Shown one piece after another: positions 26,191 through 35,713 of a stretch of 64,000 nucleotides of DNA. The notes under the pieces were generated by a model, which worked only from the letters and a program-made list of their open reading frames with translations, did no database searches and was not told the DNA's origin. How positions within the stretch are numbered: the first letter of the stretch is position 1; each line of letters opens with the position of its first letter. The stretch is from Filobacillus milosensis (GTDB lineage: Bacteria; Bacillota; Bacilli; Bacillales; Alkalibacillaceae): assembly GCF_004402015.1 (NCBI RefSeq), contig NZ_SOPW01000003.1, positions 62,001-126,000 of the forward strand, read 5' to 3'. The translations under genes and the position numbers were made by a program.

Positions 26191-27558
26191 TTTAAATAAT
26201 TTCTTTAAGATGTTACGTCCCATTTTAGAGTTTGGATAGCGGAATGCTAAATCAAAAGATGTCGTTTGTTTTAACACACTCTTTTCATGTGTAAAAGTTT
26301 CGAAGCTGTATTTTCCATGATACTGCCCAATCCCGCTTGTTCCAATACCACCAAACGGTAGTTGGTTATTACCAAGGTGCATCATCGTATCATTAATGCA
26401 ACCGCCACCGAAGGAAATATTTTTCGTAATCCATTCTTGATTTTTCTCATTTTCAGAGAAGTAATAGAGTGCTAATGGATTACGAGAGTGTTCAACATGA
26501 TCATAAACTTCTTCTAATTGATTAAACGTCAAAATAGGTAGAAGCGGACCAAAGATTTCATCTTGCATAATTTTTGAATCCCAATCAACTTTCTCAATAA
26601 TGGTTGGGTTAATTAAGCGGTTGGTGCGATCAGTTTGGCCACCGTAAATAATGTCTCCCTCGTCTAAATAACTTGTTAGGCGATCAAAGTGGTTGTCGTT
26701 AACGATTTTGGAATAGTCGCCACTTTCCATAGGGTTAGCTGTATACATTTTTTCAATCTCTCGTTTAAGATGTTCGGTGAACTGTTGTTTAACATCTTCA
26801 TGTACTAGTACATAATCTGGTGCGACACAAGTTTGACCTGCATTAACAAATTTACCCCATGTAATACGACGAGCAGCGACCTCTAATTTCGCATCACGAT
26901 CTACAATACATGGACTTTTACCACCAAGCTCTAAGGTGACTGGGATTAGCTGTTGGCTAGCTTTTTCCATCACAATTTTTCCAACAGGTACACTGCCGGT
27001 GAAGAAAATATAGTCAAACGGTTGTTCAAGTAATTCTTGGCTAACATCCTTATCGCCTTGAACCACAGTAATATATTTTTCTTCAAATGTCTCTTGAATC
27101 ATTTCTTCAATTAATTCACTTGTATAAGGTGTAAGCTCCGATGGTTTGATCACCGCTGTATTACCAGCTGCAATAGCACCGATGAGTGGGGCAATGGCTA
27201 AATGTAAAGGGTAGTTCCAAGGCCCAATAATTAATGTAACACCATAAGGTTGCTTATAAATAAAGCTTTTCGCGCCTTTATGAGACGTTGGCGTTTTCAC
27301 TTTTTTGGGTTGCATCCATTCTTTTAAATACTTTATGGCGTGATTCACTTCTTGCTGTAGGAAACCTAACTCAGTTGCTAATACCTCATACGTTGATTTA
27401 TTTAGGTCTTTGTTGAGTGATTCGTAAATTCTAGGCTCATATCTATTAATCATCTCTTTGAGCTTTTGGAGTTGGTGAATCCTATAAGTATATGTCATTG
27501 TTTTTCCTGCTCGATACATCATTTTTTGATTTTTTACAAGTTCTTTAATTTCTGTCAT
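26188..27558 (-). CDS. Aldehyde dehydrogenase (class 3-like, YwdH type)
   Basis: The protein has 456 residues. Catalytic Cys lies in NAGQTCVAPDYV, the general base Glu in VTLELGGKSP, and the NAD site in FTGSVPVGKIV. The length and lack of a long N-terminal extension place it with class 3 (fatty/aromatic) aldehyde dehydrogenases such as B. subtilis YwdH. It lies 16 bases downstream of rnz on the same strand and is the last gene of a four-gene minus-strand cluster. Confidence 0.92.
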   Translation of the reverse strand: MTEIKELVKNQKMMYRAGKTMTYTYRIHQLQKLKEMINRYEPRIYESLNKDLNKSTYEVLATELGFLQQEVNHAIKYLKEWMQPKKVKTPTSHKGAKSFIYKQPYGVTLIIGPWNYPLHLAIAPLIGAIAAGNTAVIKPSELTPYTSELIEEMIQETFEEKYITVVQGDKDVSQELLEQPFDYIFFTGSVPVGKIVMEKASQQLIPVTLELGGKSPCIVDRDAKLEVAARRITWGKFVNAGQTCVAPDYVLVHEDVKQQFTEHLKREIEKMYTANPMESGDYSKIVNDNHFDRLTSYLDEGDIIYGGQTDRTNRLINPTIIEKVDWDSKIMQDEIFGPLLPILTFNQLEEVYDHVEHSRNPLALYYFSENEKNQEWITKNISFGGGCINDTMMHLGNNQLPFGGIGTSGIGQYHGKYSFETFTHEKSVLKQTTSFDLAFRYPNSKMGRNILKKLFK

Positions 27559-27574
27559 AAGTCACCCCTCCAAA

Positions 27575-28489
27575 TTAAATTTGATATGTGGTTAAATCTT
27601 CAGCATAAAATGTTTTAGGAAATATTTCTTTCAGTTTTTCAAGTTCTTGTGATAAATCATCTGAGTGATATCTTGAAGATAAATGCGTCAATATTAACTT
27701 TTTGACATCTGCTTTTTTAGCGATCTCAGCAGCTTCATTTCCTGTTGAGTGATAATACTTTTGTGCAAGTTCTTGATCATTTTCTATGAACGTTCCTTCA
27801 TGTACCAAAACATCCGAACCTTCTATAAAAGGTATAACTGTATCAGTTGCCTGAGTATCTCCTAGTATCGATATTTTCTTTCCTGGGATAGGAGGACCTG
27901 TCACATCAGAACGATTAACCTTAGTTCCATCTTTTAATGTAATGGATTCATTGTTCTTAATATCCTGATAGATAGGTCCAGGTTTGATACCAAGAGCTTT
28001 TAGTTTATCAGGCAATAAGTGTCCAATTGACTCTTTTTCCTCAATAATATATCCATACGATGGCAGTCCATGTTTTAGTTTTGTAACCTTTACCGTTAAG
28101 TGGTCGTCTTCGAATAAAACATTTTGATCTAAACTTCTAAAAATCAGGTTATATTTTAACTTAGTTTCACTTACTCTTAAACTCAATTCGATAAATTCCT
28201 TCAGGCGAGGAGGTCCATAGATTTCAACTGCGCTAGTTCCTTCCTGAAAAGACCGGCTGCTTAGTAATCCTGGCAACCCATAAATATGATCCCCATGCAT
28301 GTGAGTTATAAAAATTTTGGATATTTTACGTGGTTTAATGGTTGAATGTAATATTTGATGTTGTGTAGCTTCACCACAATCAAACATCCAAACTTCATCT
28401 CGTTCTTGCAGCATAGAAAGAGCGATGGATGATACATTTCTTTTTTTAGATGGAACACCTGAACCTGTCCCTAAAAAAGTTAATTCCAC
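27575..28489 (-). CDS. rnz: Ribonuclease Z
   Basis: The 304-residue metallo-beta-lactamase-fold endonuclease trims the 3' ends of tRNA precursors lacking encoded CCA. The metal ligands His63, His65, Asp67 and His68 (THMHGDH) fall at the same positions as in B. subtilis RNase Z. The opening MELTFLGTGSGVPS is typical. It is next to namA as in B. subtilis (yqjK, yqjM), but zwf and gnd, which neighbour it there, are absent. Confidence 0.97.
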   Translation of the reverse strand: MELTFLGTGSGVPSKKRNVSSIALSMLQERDEVWMFDCGEATQHQILHSTIKPRKISKIFITHMHGDHIYGLPGLLSSRSFQEGTSAVEIYGPPRLKEFIELSLRVSETKLKYNLIFRSLDQNVLFEDDHLTVKVTKLKHGLPSYGYIIEEKESIGHLLPDKLKALGIKPGPIYQDIKNNESITLKDGTKVNRSDVTGPPIPGKKISILGDTQATDTVIPFIEGSDVLVHEGTFIENDQELAQKYYHSTGNEAAEIAKKADVKKLILTHLSSRYHSDDLSQELEKLKEIFPKTFYAEDLTTYQI

Positions 28490-28514
28490 TGTCCATAATC
28501 CTCCTATTTGTAAT

Positions 28515-29531
28515 CTACCAGCCTCTTGTATAATGCTTCGGACCTTCTAGGTCATAACCTAGTTCATCTGCAACCTGTTTTGGCCAATACGGATTGGATA
28601 AGAAAGCACGAGCAACAAAAATTAAATCTGCTCGATGATTTTGAAGGATCTCTTCAGCCTGAATACCAGTTGTAATTTGACCAACAGCTCCTGTTGGTAT
28701 GTCAGCTTCATGCTTGATTGTCTCTGCGTAAGTGACCTGGTAGCCTGGGAATGTCTTGATTGGTACAGCAACGACTCCACCTGAACTACAATCAATAAGT
28801 TCAATTCCTTGTTGTTTCATTTGTTTGGAAAAATAAATGAAATCGTCAATATTATTACCTTCATCATGATACTCAGCAGCTGAAATTCTAACAAAAATAG
28901 GACCATCAAATTCAGTTTTCACTGATTCAATAATTTCTGATAAGAAACGGTAGCGATTTTCTCGTGAACCACCGTAATAATCTGTACGCTTATTCGTTAA
29001 TGGTGATAAAAACTCATTAATTAAATAACCATGTGCACCATGAATCTCAACCATATCAAAATTCGCTTCCTTAGCACGTCTTGCGGCTTCTTTGAAGGCT
29101 TGAATGGTACGATTAATATCTTCGTCTGTCATTTCTGTTGGTGTCTTCATATCTTCTTTAAAGGGGATCGCACTTGGTGCATAGATTTCACCATCAACCA
29201 TCGCTTTTCTTCCTGCGTGTGCCAATTGAATGCCACTTTTAGAATCATGTGCATGAATACGATCATTGACGTATTTTAATCCTTCTATTTGATCGTCTGA
29301 CCAAATTCCTAGATCTTCTGGAGAGATTCGTCCTTCAGGCAGGACAGCTGATGCTTCTAACATAACAAGACCAGCTTGTCCTGCAGCACGGCTTTCATAA
29401 TGTGTAATATGAAATGGAGTTACTTGACCATCTTGTTTAAAACAGGAATACATACACATAGGTGACATGACAATCCTGTTCTTAAGAGTCATATTTTTAA
29501 AAGTTATTGGTTCAAATAATTTAGTGTTCAT
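28515..29531 (-). CDS. namA: NADPH dehydrogenase NamA (old yellow enzyme)
   Basis: The protein has 338 residues, the same length as B. subtilis YqjM. It is an FMN TIM-barrel enzyme that reduces activated double bonds of enones and nitro compounds. Visible signatures are [15 protein letters not shown], the catalytic pair in [13 protein letters not shown], the loop [14 protein letters not shown], and [12 protein letters not shown]. It has its own start with a modest ribosome site and is read with gdpD upstream and rnz downstream. Confidence 0.96.
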   Translation of the reverse strand: MNTKLFEPITFKNMTLKNRIVMSPMCMYSCFKQDGQVTPFHITHYESRAAGQAGLVMLEASAVLPEGRISPEDLGIWSDDQIEGLKYVNDRIHAHDSKSGIQLAHAGRKAMVDGEIYAPSAIPFKEDMKTPTEMTDEDINRTIQAFKEAARRAKEANFDMVEIHGAHGYLINEFLSPLTNKRTDYYGGSRENRYRFLSEIIESVKTEFDGPIFVRISAAEYHDEGNNIDDFIYFSKQMKQQGIELIDCSSGGVVAVPIKTFPGYQVTYAETIKHEADIPTGAVGQITTGIQAEEILQNHRADLIFVARAFLSNPYWPKQVADELGYDLEGPKHYTRGW

Positions 29532-29547
29532 TTTTATAACCCCTATC

Positions 29548-30282
29548 CTAACTATTCAAATGTAGTTGCATAACGTCTGGTATATCCGAAAATATCCCAT
29601 CTGCTTCCATTGTGACACATTTTCGCATTAAGCTCACGCGATTAACTGTGTAAACACGAAAAGGGATATGCTCCTCTAACATACATTTCACCATTTTAGA
29701 GGATAGTAAACGTGATTTAATATGAACAGCATTGGCTCCAATCTCTTCTATAAACTCTTCAATTTTTCTAACCTGAATCTTTGTTAACCAGGCTAATTCA
29801 ATATTTTCATCAATCTCTCGCACTCGTTTAATCGTTTGAGGGTTAAAACTAGATATAATGGTGCGATCAAGCATGTTATGTTCATAAATCAAATCCATCA
29901 CACGTTTTTCAATTGAGGGATATTCTATAACATTTGTTTTTAGTTCAATATTTACTAAAAGATTTTTATCATCCACCCATTGAAAAAATTCCTTAAGTGA
30001 CATAATAGGAGTATGTATATATCTTTTAGAGAACCAGTAGCCTGCATCATATTCTTGTAATTCTTCTAATGTATAGTTTTGAACAAATCCTGTTCCATTC
30101 GTTGTACGTCTAATATTCTCATCATGAATAATGACTGGGATCATATCTTTTGTTAATTGAACATCCAATTCAATTCCATCAACACCTATTTCATGTGCAA
30201 TCTCAAAAGCGGGTAATGTATTTTCAGGTGCATACTTACTTGCGCCTCGGTGGGCGAATATTTTCGTCGTAATGATGGCCAC
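29548..30282 (-). CDS. Glycerophosphodiester phosphodiesterase
   Basis: The 244-residue GDPD TIM-barrel protein has catalytic and metal-binding residues visible in [26 protein letters not shown] and [12 protein letters not shown]. It hydrolyses glycerophosphodiesters to glycerol-3-phosphate and an alcohol. It has no signal peptide, so it is the cytoplasmic type (YqiK-like), unlike secreted GlpQ. It is the first gene of the minus-strand cluster, divergent from the RocB-like gene. Confidence 0.93.
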   Translation of the reverse strand: MAIITTKIFAHRGASKYAPENTLPAFEIAHEIGVDGIELDVQLTKDMIPVIIHDENIRRTTNGTGFVQNYTLEELQEYDAGYWFSKRYIHTPIMSLKEFFQWVDDKNLLVNIELKTNVIEYPSIEKRVMDLIYEHNMLDRTIISSFNPQTIKRVREIDENIELAWLTKIQVRKIEEFIEEIGANAVHIKSRLLSSKMVKCMLEEHIPFRVYTVNRVSLMRKCVTMEADGIFSDIPDVMQLHLNS

Positions 30283-30348
30283 CTCTTTCTCTGCACTATA
30301 CCTCTATAATAAATATTACGATAAATAACCGTTAAATCCTGTTATTTC

Positions 30349-30357
30349 TGTTATGAT
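30349..30357 (+). promoter_or_regulatory. Extended -10 promoter for the RocB-like gene
   Basis: TG-T-TATGAT lies about 65 bases before the start codon. The -35 is poor. Confidence 0.45.
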
Positions 30358-30421
30358 TGTGGTGTAAAACATTTTAAAAGTCAATAACTATATAACTTAG
30401 AGTACATAATGGAGGGGTTTT

Positions 30422-32059
30422 ATGATGAAATGGCAAACAAAATCAGAGTTAAAGTCGCTACTATGTAACTTATTACAATATAAGAGTATCTCAGGAAGTG
30501 ATGATGAAATTGCAGTTGTCGAATATCTTTATCATTTGTTAAAGTCAGAAGCTTATTTTCAAGAAAACCCTCATCATTTAAAGACAGATGCATTAGATGA
30601 TGGACGTCAATTACTTACAGCATTAGTCAAAAGTCAGAAACCGACTAAGAAGACCATTATCTTATTGAGTCATATTGATGTGGTTGATATTGAAGATTAT
30701 GGTTCATTTAGTAATTTAGCGTTTCACCCATTAGAATTAACCGAAGAATTTAATCAACAGAAGCACAAGCTGCCTGATGAGGTTCAAGCTGATTTAGAAT
30801 CTAATGGCGATTGGCTATTCGGTCGTGGTTCAATGGACATGAAAGCTGGAACAACATTACATATGTCGATGCTTGAGAGAGCTATTAATGGAGAATGGGA
30901 CGGAAATATAATTTTGTTAGCTGTTCCTGATGAAGAAGTTAATTCAGCTGGCATGCTAAAAGCAATTTCAACTTTAAATCATATAAAAGAACAAGAAGAC
31001 CTTGAGTATATTTTATGTATGAATAGTGAACCTATGTTTCGTCAATACCCTAATGACCCAAATATGTATTTATACTCAGGTTCATTAGGCAAAATTCTTC
31101 CTGGATTTCTTTGCTACGGAAAGGAGACACACGTAGGGGAACCTTTTCATGGATTAAATGCTAATTTAATGATCAGTTATTTAAATACCAACTTAGAATT
31201 AAATGAAACATTAATGGAGAAAGTTGGGGATGAGGTAGTACCACCGCCAATTAGTTTAATGAATAGAGATTTAAAGGATCGTTATTCAGTTCAAACTCCT
31301 GTAACCGCTGTTTCTATGTATAATGTTCTCATGATGGAGCAATCAGTACAGCAAATTTCACAAAAACTATATCAAATAATGGAGAAAACTAAATCACAAA
31401 TTGAACAACACATGATTAGACAATCATCATACTTCTCAGAAGTGGCAGGTGACGAAAGGGAGTCTGTTGAGTTTGAGGTTTCGATTTTAGATTATGACCA
31501 ACTATATGAAGAAGCGGTTAACCGTTATGGACAGCATGAAGTACAAAGACGCCTCAATTTATTATTACATGATAGAGAGCAAGGAGACCGGGACTTTGGC
31601 ACATTAATCGTTCAAGAATTAGCTTATTTATGTAAGGATTTAGCACCAATGATGGTTATGTTTTATAGTCCTCCTTATTATCCTTCTGTATCTAGTCGAA
31701 CAAATCAGCTCGTTACGGGTCTGTGTGAAAGAGTATCTGACTATATGAAGGAAGAGTTTAATTTAGAGGCTAAAACAATTAATTATTTCAATGGGATTTC
31801 TGACCTAAGCTTTATTGGAAATGACCCTCATAAACAAAGTAATATTGATGAACTAAGTAAAAATATGCCATTAGAACGTTTGGGTCTGTCATTTTTAGAT
31901 AGCTTAAAAACCGACCTGGAAGTTCCGTCAATTAATATCGGGCCATTAGGAAAAGATGCTCATCAATGGACTGAAAGATTAGAAATGAATTATTCCTTTG
32001 AAGAGTTGCCATCAGTTTTATCTATGGCGATTCGTGAGGCGTTTTTAAAGTCAGATTAA
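30422..32059 (+). CDS. yqjN: M20-family hydrolase, RocB-like (YqjN)
   Basis: The protein has 545 residues; ATG 30422 follows GGAGGGG. The M20 metal motifs are present: LLSHIDVVD, FGRGSMDMKAG and VPDEEVNSAG. Long C-terminal extensions mark the RocB subgroup, named for arginine utilisation in B. subtilis but with no proven reaction. By position after namA it matches B. subtilis yqjN rather than rocB itself. No arginine catabolic genes are nearby, so an arginine role is not supported by context. Confidence 0.85.
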   Translation: MMKWQTKSELKSLLCNLLQYKSISGSDDEIAVVEYLYHLLKSEAYFQENPHHLKTDALDDGRQLLTALVKSQKPTKKTIILLSHIDVVDIEDYGSFSNLAFHPLELTEEFNQQKHKLPDEVQADLESNGDWLFGRGSMDMKAGTTLHMSMLERAINGEWDGNIILLAVPDEEVNSAGMLKAISTLNHIKEQEDLEYILCMNSEPMFRQYPNDPNMYLYSGSLGKILPGFLCYGKETHVGEPFHGLNANLMISYLNTNLELNETLMEKVGDEVVPPPISLMNRDLKDRYSVQTPVTAVSMYNVLMMEQSVQQISQKLYQIMEKTKSQIEQHMIRQSSYFSEVAGDERESVEFEVSILDYDQLYEEAVNRYGQHEVQRRLNLLLHDREQGDRDFGTLIVQELAYLCKDLAPMMVMFYSPPYYPSVSSRTNQLVTGLCERVSDYMKEEFNLEAKTINYFNGISDLSFIGNDPHKQSNIDELSKNMPLERLGLSFLDSLKTDLEVPSINIGPLGKDAHQWTERLEMNYSFEELPSVLSMAIREAFLKSD

Positions 32060-32131
32060 ATCTTATGTGATAAAAATTTATTTTTGTAGTATAATTAAAT
32101 GAATAACCATTCAGTTTACGGAGGCTATAAC

Positions 32132-33109
32132 ATGACAGAAACGGGTATACATCAGATTACAATTCCGACTCCTTATGCTGTTGGAGATGTTCATGTATAT
32201 ATTGTAAAAGACGAATTAATTACTTTAGTGGATGCAGGGGTTCACACTAAGGAAGCATGGGAAGCTTTTTGTGAAGGATTAAAAGAAATTAACCTGCAAC
32301 CTAAAGACATTGACCAAATCGTATTAACACACCATCATCCAGACCACATTGGATTAGTTGGTCGTTTAGATCACGTGGACCGTGTGTACGGCCACGAGTT
32401 AGTGAATCTTTGGTTGACTAGAGATCAAGATTTCATGAATCAGTACTTAACTTTTTTCAACAACCTATATGATCAGTGGGGTGTTCCGGAAGAATTTCAG
32501 GATATCGAAAAAGCTTTGAAATACACTCTGAAGTTATCGACACCAAGTGAATTAACCCACATATTACATGAAGGAGATAAAATTCCAGGATTTGGGGATT
32601 TTGTAACTCTTGAAACTCCAGGTCATGCCGAGAGTCATTTATCTTTTTATAATCCTAACTCTCAAGTATTTTTAGCTGGTGATTTCCTGTTAAAGCATAT
32701 TTCATCAAATCCATTATTGGAACCGCCAGTTAATCAAGGTGAGGTTCGTCCGAAACCATTAATTCGTTACCGGGAATCAATGCAAAAAGTATTGGACTAT
32801 AATTTCTCTGAGATATTACCAGGGCATGGAGAGGTTTTCTCTGGACATCAACCTTTAATTATTGATCGTTTGGCCAAACAAGAAAAACGCGCAAATAAAG
32901 TGTTTGAATTTATCCGTCAAAAACCGGCAACACCATTTGAAATTTGCCAATTCTTATTTCCTAAACACTATAAGCATCAGTTTGGTTTAACGATGTCAGA
33001 AACGGTAGGACAGTTAGATTATCTTGAAGATGTAGGAAAGATTAAAGAAGTTATCGACTCAGGACAAAGCCGATATGTAGCTAATCATCCGATTAGTAAT
33101 GGAGTTTAA
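32132..33109 (+). CDS. yqjP: MBL-fold metallo-hydrolase (YqjP)
   Basis: The protein has 325 residues from ATG 32132, seven bases after CGGAGG; an upstream ATG at 32099 lacks a ribosome site. The metal-binding HxHxDH is at 67-72 (HHHPDH), with further ligands in ETPGHAESH and AGDFLL. A winged-helix-like C-terminus (about 250-325) is typical of this lactonase/beta-lactamase-like 2 group. A -10 TATAAT is at 32090-32095. Its substrate is unknown. Confidence 0.88.
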   Translation: MTETGIHQITIPTPYAVGDVHVYIVKDELITLVDAGVHTKEAWEAFCEGLKEINLQPKDIDQIVLTHHHPDHIGLVGRLDHVDRVYGHELVNLWLTRDQDFMNQYLTFFNNLYDQWGVPEEFQDIEKALKYTLKLSTPSELTHILHEGDKIPGFGDFVTLETPGHAESHLSFYNPNSQVFLAGDFLLKHISSNPLLEPPVNQGEVRPKPLIRYRESMQKVLDYNFSEILPGHGEVFSGHQPLIIDRLAKQEKRANKVFEFIRQKPATPFEICQFLFPKHYKHQFGLTMSETVGQLDYLEDVGKIKEVIDSGQSRYVANHPISNGV

Positions 33110-33130
33110 GAAACTATAAGGCTCTATGTT

Positions 33131-33168
33131 TTTACACGTGAACTCAAATGAATTCACGTGTATTTTTA
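33131..33168 (+). terminator. Rho-independent terminator after yqjP
   Basis: The stem TACACGTGAA / TTCACGTGTA is followed by TTTTTAT. Confidence 0.85.
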
Positions 33169-33220
33169 TGTAATAAACACAAGGACAAAACATATGTTTA
33201 GAAAAACAAATTATAGAAAT

Positions 33221-33238
33221 AGAAAATCATGTTAAAAT
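33221..33238 (+). promoter_or_regulatory. Extended -10 promoter, weaker copy of the recurrent motif
   Basis: AGAAAATCATGTTAAAAT contains TG-T-TAAAAT, 73 bases before the start of the broken PH-domain gene. Confidence 0.45.
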
Positions 33239-33310
33239 TTAGATATCGATTTGGATTGAAAAGAAATGTACTGAAAGTTTAATAAGAATGGCAGTTTAGG
33301 GGGTGATAAA

Positions 33311-33741
33311 GTGTATTTTCCTTCAAAAAAAGACTTATGGATGACAATAATAGTTTGGTTGTTTGCATTTCTCTTTATTGTATTCTCTTTCCAGACTTGG
33401 GAGTTTGGGTGACCCCTGAGTTCCTGGACCAACATTGGATCAAAATAGTTTTTTTAAGCCCAATAGGTTTTTGTTTACTATGGATATGGTTCAAGACTGG
33501 TTATACAATTCAAAACAATTTAATTGAAATCCAATACGGACCTTTTAAAAAGGGAATAAAAATAGCTGAAATTCACAGCATTAGACGAACCAAGAATCCA
33601 TTTACAGCTCCATCGCTTTCAATGTGCCGAATTGAAATAAATTACGGAAAATATAATACCATACAAATCTCTCCTAAAAATATAGGAGAATTTATATACG
33701 AGTTAGAAAAGCGAAATACCAATATTCAAATTAAAAACTAA
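33311..33741 (+). pseudogene. PH-domain membrane protein gene with a -1 frameshift
   Basis: GTG 33311 follows AGGGGGTGA and opens MYFPSKKDLWMT, then a transmembrane segment, and stops at TGA about 33410 after TWEFG. In the -1 frame the protein continues without a gap (VTPEFLDQHWIK, second membrane segment, then FKTGYTIQNNLIEIQYGPF and a bacterial PH-like domain to 33741). One missing base in the T run of GAGTTTGGG would restore a single protein of about 143 residues. No convincing slippery heptamer was seen, so a mutation or a sequencing indel is likelier than programmed frameshifting. Confidence 0.75.
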
Positions 33742-33869
33742 ATTAAAAGGGTTTACCCCTTTGTATGGAGAAAACGGCAAAAATTGAAGAAGGAAGTTTA
33801 ATTCTTCCTTCAATAACATTCTGAAAAATTTATTGAGATGTTTTAAAAATATATACGGGGGTTAGAGCC

Positions 33870-34258
33870 ATGAAAAATAATATGTTTGCACTTTTTGTTT
33901 CTTTATTTGTGCTAGTAGGTTTTCCAATTGTTTTTCTCTTCATATCTTTGTTTACAGGTCAATGGAGCTATATTGTTTGGAGTATTCCTCCTTCTCTTCT
34001 TGCGGGGTTAACTGGTTTAATGATCACTCTTAACCAAATTAAACAAAAGAAGAATCACCTAAAGAAGATTTTCATTCCAATTACATAGCTGAGACAGCAA
34101 GTATATTTTCAGTAAAGGAGAATATTGATATCGTTCTGGTAGGTAATGCAGCAGAGGATAAATCACATTCCATTTACATTAACTCTGAAGGGAGTTCTGA
34201 AGAATTTTCTCAGAGAATTAGTAAGGTTAAGGAAAAGTTAGGTGTGAACCAAGAGTAA
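33870..34258 (+). pseudogene. Membrane protein gene with a -1 frameshift
   Basis: ATG 33870 (ACGGGGG upstream) encodes two membrane segments (about 5-28 and 35-52) and stops at 34088 after KKIFIPIT. The -1 frame continues from about 34053 (PKEDFHSNYIAETASIF, then a hydrophilic domain ending at 34258). Restoring one A in the run after AAAC would join both parts into about 130 residues. This is the second gene in a row with a homopolymer-length fault. The family is unknown. Confidence 0.7.
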
Positions 34259-34332
34259 TGAGATCTTCTTGATACTTTCATTATTTATTATGAACCGTTA
34301 TTTGATATTTTAAAAAATCCTATAGTAGCTTG

Positions 34333-34368
34333 GAAGTGTTAATCTGGAAAGGGTTAACGCTTTTTTTG
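34333..34368 (+). terminator. Probable terminator
   Basis: The stem AGTGTTAA / TTAACGCT (one G-T pair) is followed by seven T residues, before the VOC gene. Confidence 0.65.
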
Positions 34369-34415
34369 TCGAATTTAATAAAGTAAGCCATTATGAAAAA
34401 AGGAGTCATGTTTTA

Positions 34416-34772
34416 ATGAATTTCTTGAAAAATTTAGTTTTGTTTTGCAAGGATACAGATCAATCAAAGGAATGGTATGAAAAAGCTGGATTTAATTATT
34501 TACGAGGATATGAAGGGATGTACTGGTTTGAAGTTGGTGGAATAGAAATCATGCTTCATCCGACAAATGAAAAAGGTGATAGTGGAGATGCACAGTTTCA
34601 CGTTGCAGTCGATGATATCATGTCTTTTATCAATCAAATAAAAGAATCTGGGTTAACTCCTATTGATTATCATAATATGAATATAATCTCGGAACCTACT
34701 ACTCGTAAGTGGGGCATAGATTTCGGAGTTATTGACCCTGATGGATACATGTGGGTCTTTATTCAAGCATAA
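34416..34772 (+). CDS. VOC (glyoxalase/bleomycin-resistance) superfamily protein
   Basis: The protein has 118 residues with the paired beta-alpha-beta-beta-beta layout: NLVLFCKDTDQSKEWYEKAGF at the start (19-residue core recognisable), then MYWFEVGG, and FHVAVDD and FGVIDPDGYMWVF in the second half. Metal or ligand residues include the His in QFHV and the Glu/Asp near the end. The role cannot be set from sequence. The ATG follows AAAAGGAG with another ATG-TTT-TAA in between that is not usable. Confidence 0.75.
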   Translation: MNFLKNLVLFCKDTDQSKEWYEKAGFNYLRGYEGMYWFEVGGIEIMLHPTNEKGDSGDAQFHVAVDDIMSFINQIKESGLTPIDYHNMNIISEPTTRKWGIDFGVIDPDGYMWVFIQA

Positions 34773-34880
34773 AACTTATAGTTGTAAAAGTTCTGCAAGG
34801 CAATCATTGTTGGGTGTCTTTTAAAGTTGGGTTGTTAACATATTAAATAGTAAACGATACTTAGAATTGGAGGGTTTGTG

Positions 34881-35306
34881 ATGCACTCAATCGCTACAAG
34901 ATTATTAAAAGCATGTAATCTAACTATAGATTTATATAAAACGATTGACGATGAGGGTTTGAAATTAAGGATTTCGGATTTACCTTCTAATACAATTGGG
35001 GAACAAGTATATTGTATTGTAGGAGCTAGAGAAAGTTATTTGATAGCTTTAAAACATGGTAAGTGGAAAGGGTTCTCATGCAGTTTGGAAGATTGCTTTG
35101 ATCAACAATTAGTAATACATAAATTAGAAGAATCGTCATCTAAACTCGAACAATTCTTACAAGAAGCTGATATAAATAATATCAATGCAGACCTTCTTAT
35201 AGATTTGTTAGAGCATGAAGTTATGCATCATGGGCAGCTGATTCGTTATTTTTACGCTAATAGATTAAGCTTTCCTAAGAGCTGGAATCAGCGGTATACA
35301 GTTTAG
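34881..35306 (+). CDS. DinB-family (four-helix bundle) protein
   Basis: The protein has about 141 residues from ATG 34881, six bases after GGAGGG. It is helical throughout, and the C-terminal EVMHHGQLIRYFY carries the HHGQ motif that supplies metal ligands in the DinB/YfiT superfamily. Members are thiol-dependent transferases or have no known reaction. It has no link with DNA polymerase DinB despite the family name. Confidence 0.75.
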   Translation: MHSIATRLLKACNLTIDLYKTIDDEGLKLRISDLPSNTIGEQVYCIVGARESYLIALKHGKWKGFSCSLEDCFDQQLVIHKLEESSSKLEQFLQEADINNINADLLIDLLEHEVMHHGQLIRYFYANRLSFPKSWNQRYTV

Positions 35307-35315
35307 TGGTTTGGA

Positions 35316-35690
35316 GTGATCAGTATCAATTCAAATGTTAAACAAGAATTAAAGTTTTTTATGATTTTTATTCTCGTTATTTTGATTCTAATTGTTGCAT
35401 GGACTACTTATAACGCTATAAATGAACCAGACGGGATGAAAATGGAAGGCTATATAATTGATATTAAAGAGGAAAGAATTTTGGTTGCTAAAGGTGTTAC
35501 CGAAAGCGAATATAAACAATTAAAAAATCAAAGTGTTAAAGAACTTATGGAGAATGAGGTAGATTTAATTTATTTAGATTATAAAAGTTCAAAATTTAAT
35601 AAAGGAAATCATGTTCAATTTTGGGTAACGGGTGTAAATGCATCATATCCAGCGCAAGCAACACCAGAAAAAATTATTAAATTGGAGTAA
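35316..35690 (+). CDS. Membrane-anchored DUF3221-like protein
   Basis: The protein has about 124 residues: an N-terminal transmembrane segment (about 13-32) and an exported domain with MEGYIIDIKEERILVA and DYKSSKFNKGNHVQFWV, the pattern of DUF3221 proteins of Bacillus. The start is uncertain. GTG 35316 overlaps its own GGAG, while ATC 35325 lies eight bases after that site. The stop shares a base with a possible upstream start of the next gene. Confidence 0.7.
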   Translation: MISINSNVKQELKFFMIFILVILILIVAWTTYNAINEPDGMKMEGYIIDIKEERILVAKGVTESEYKQLKNQSVKELMENEVDLIYLDYKSSKFNKGNHVQFWVTGVNASYPAQATPEKIIKLE

Positions 35691-35713
35691 TGACTCGAAT
35701 GGAGGTCTTGAGT

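Noticed and set aside
33380-33420. Programmed -1 frameshifting in the PH-domain gene
   Set aside because: No X-XXY-YYZ heptamer in the zero frame before the TGA and no clear downstream pseudoknot.
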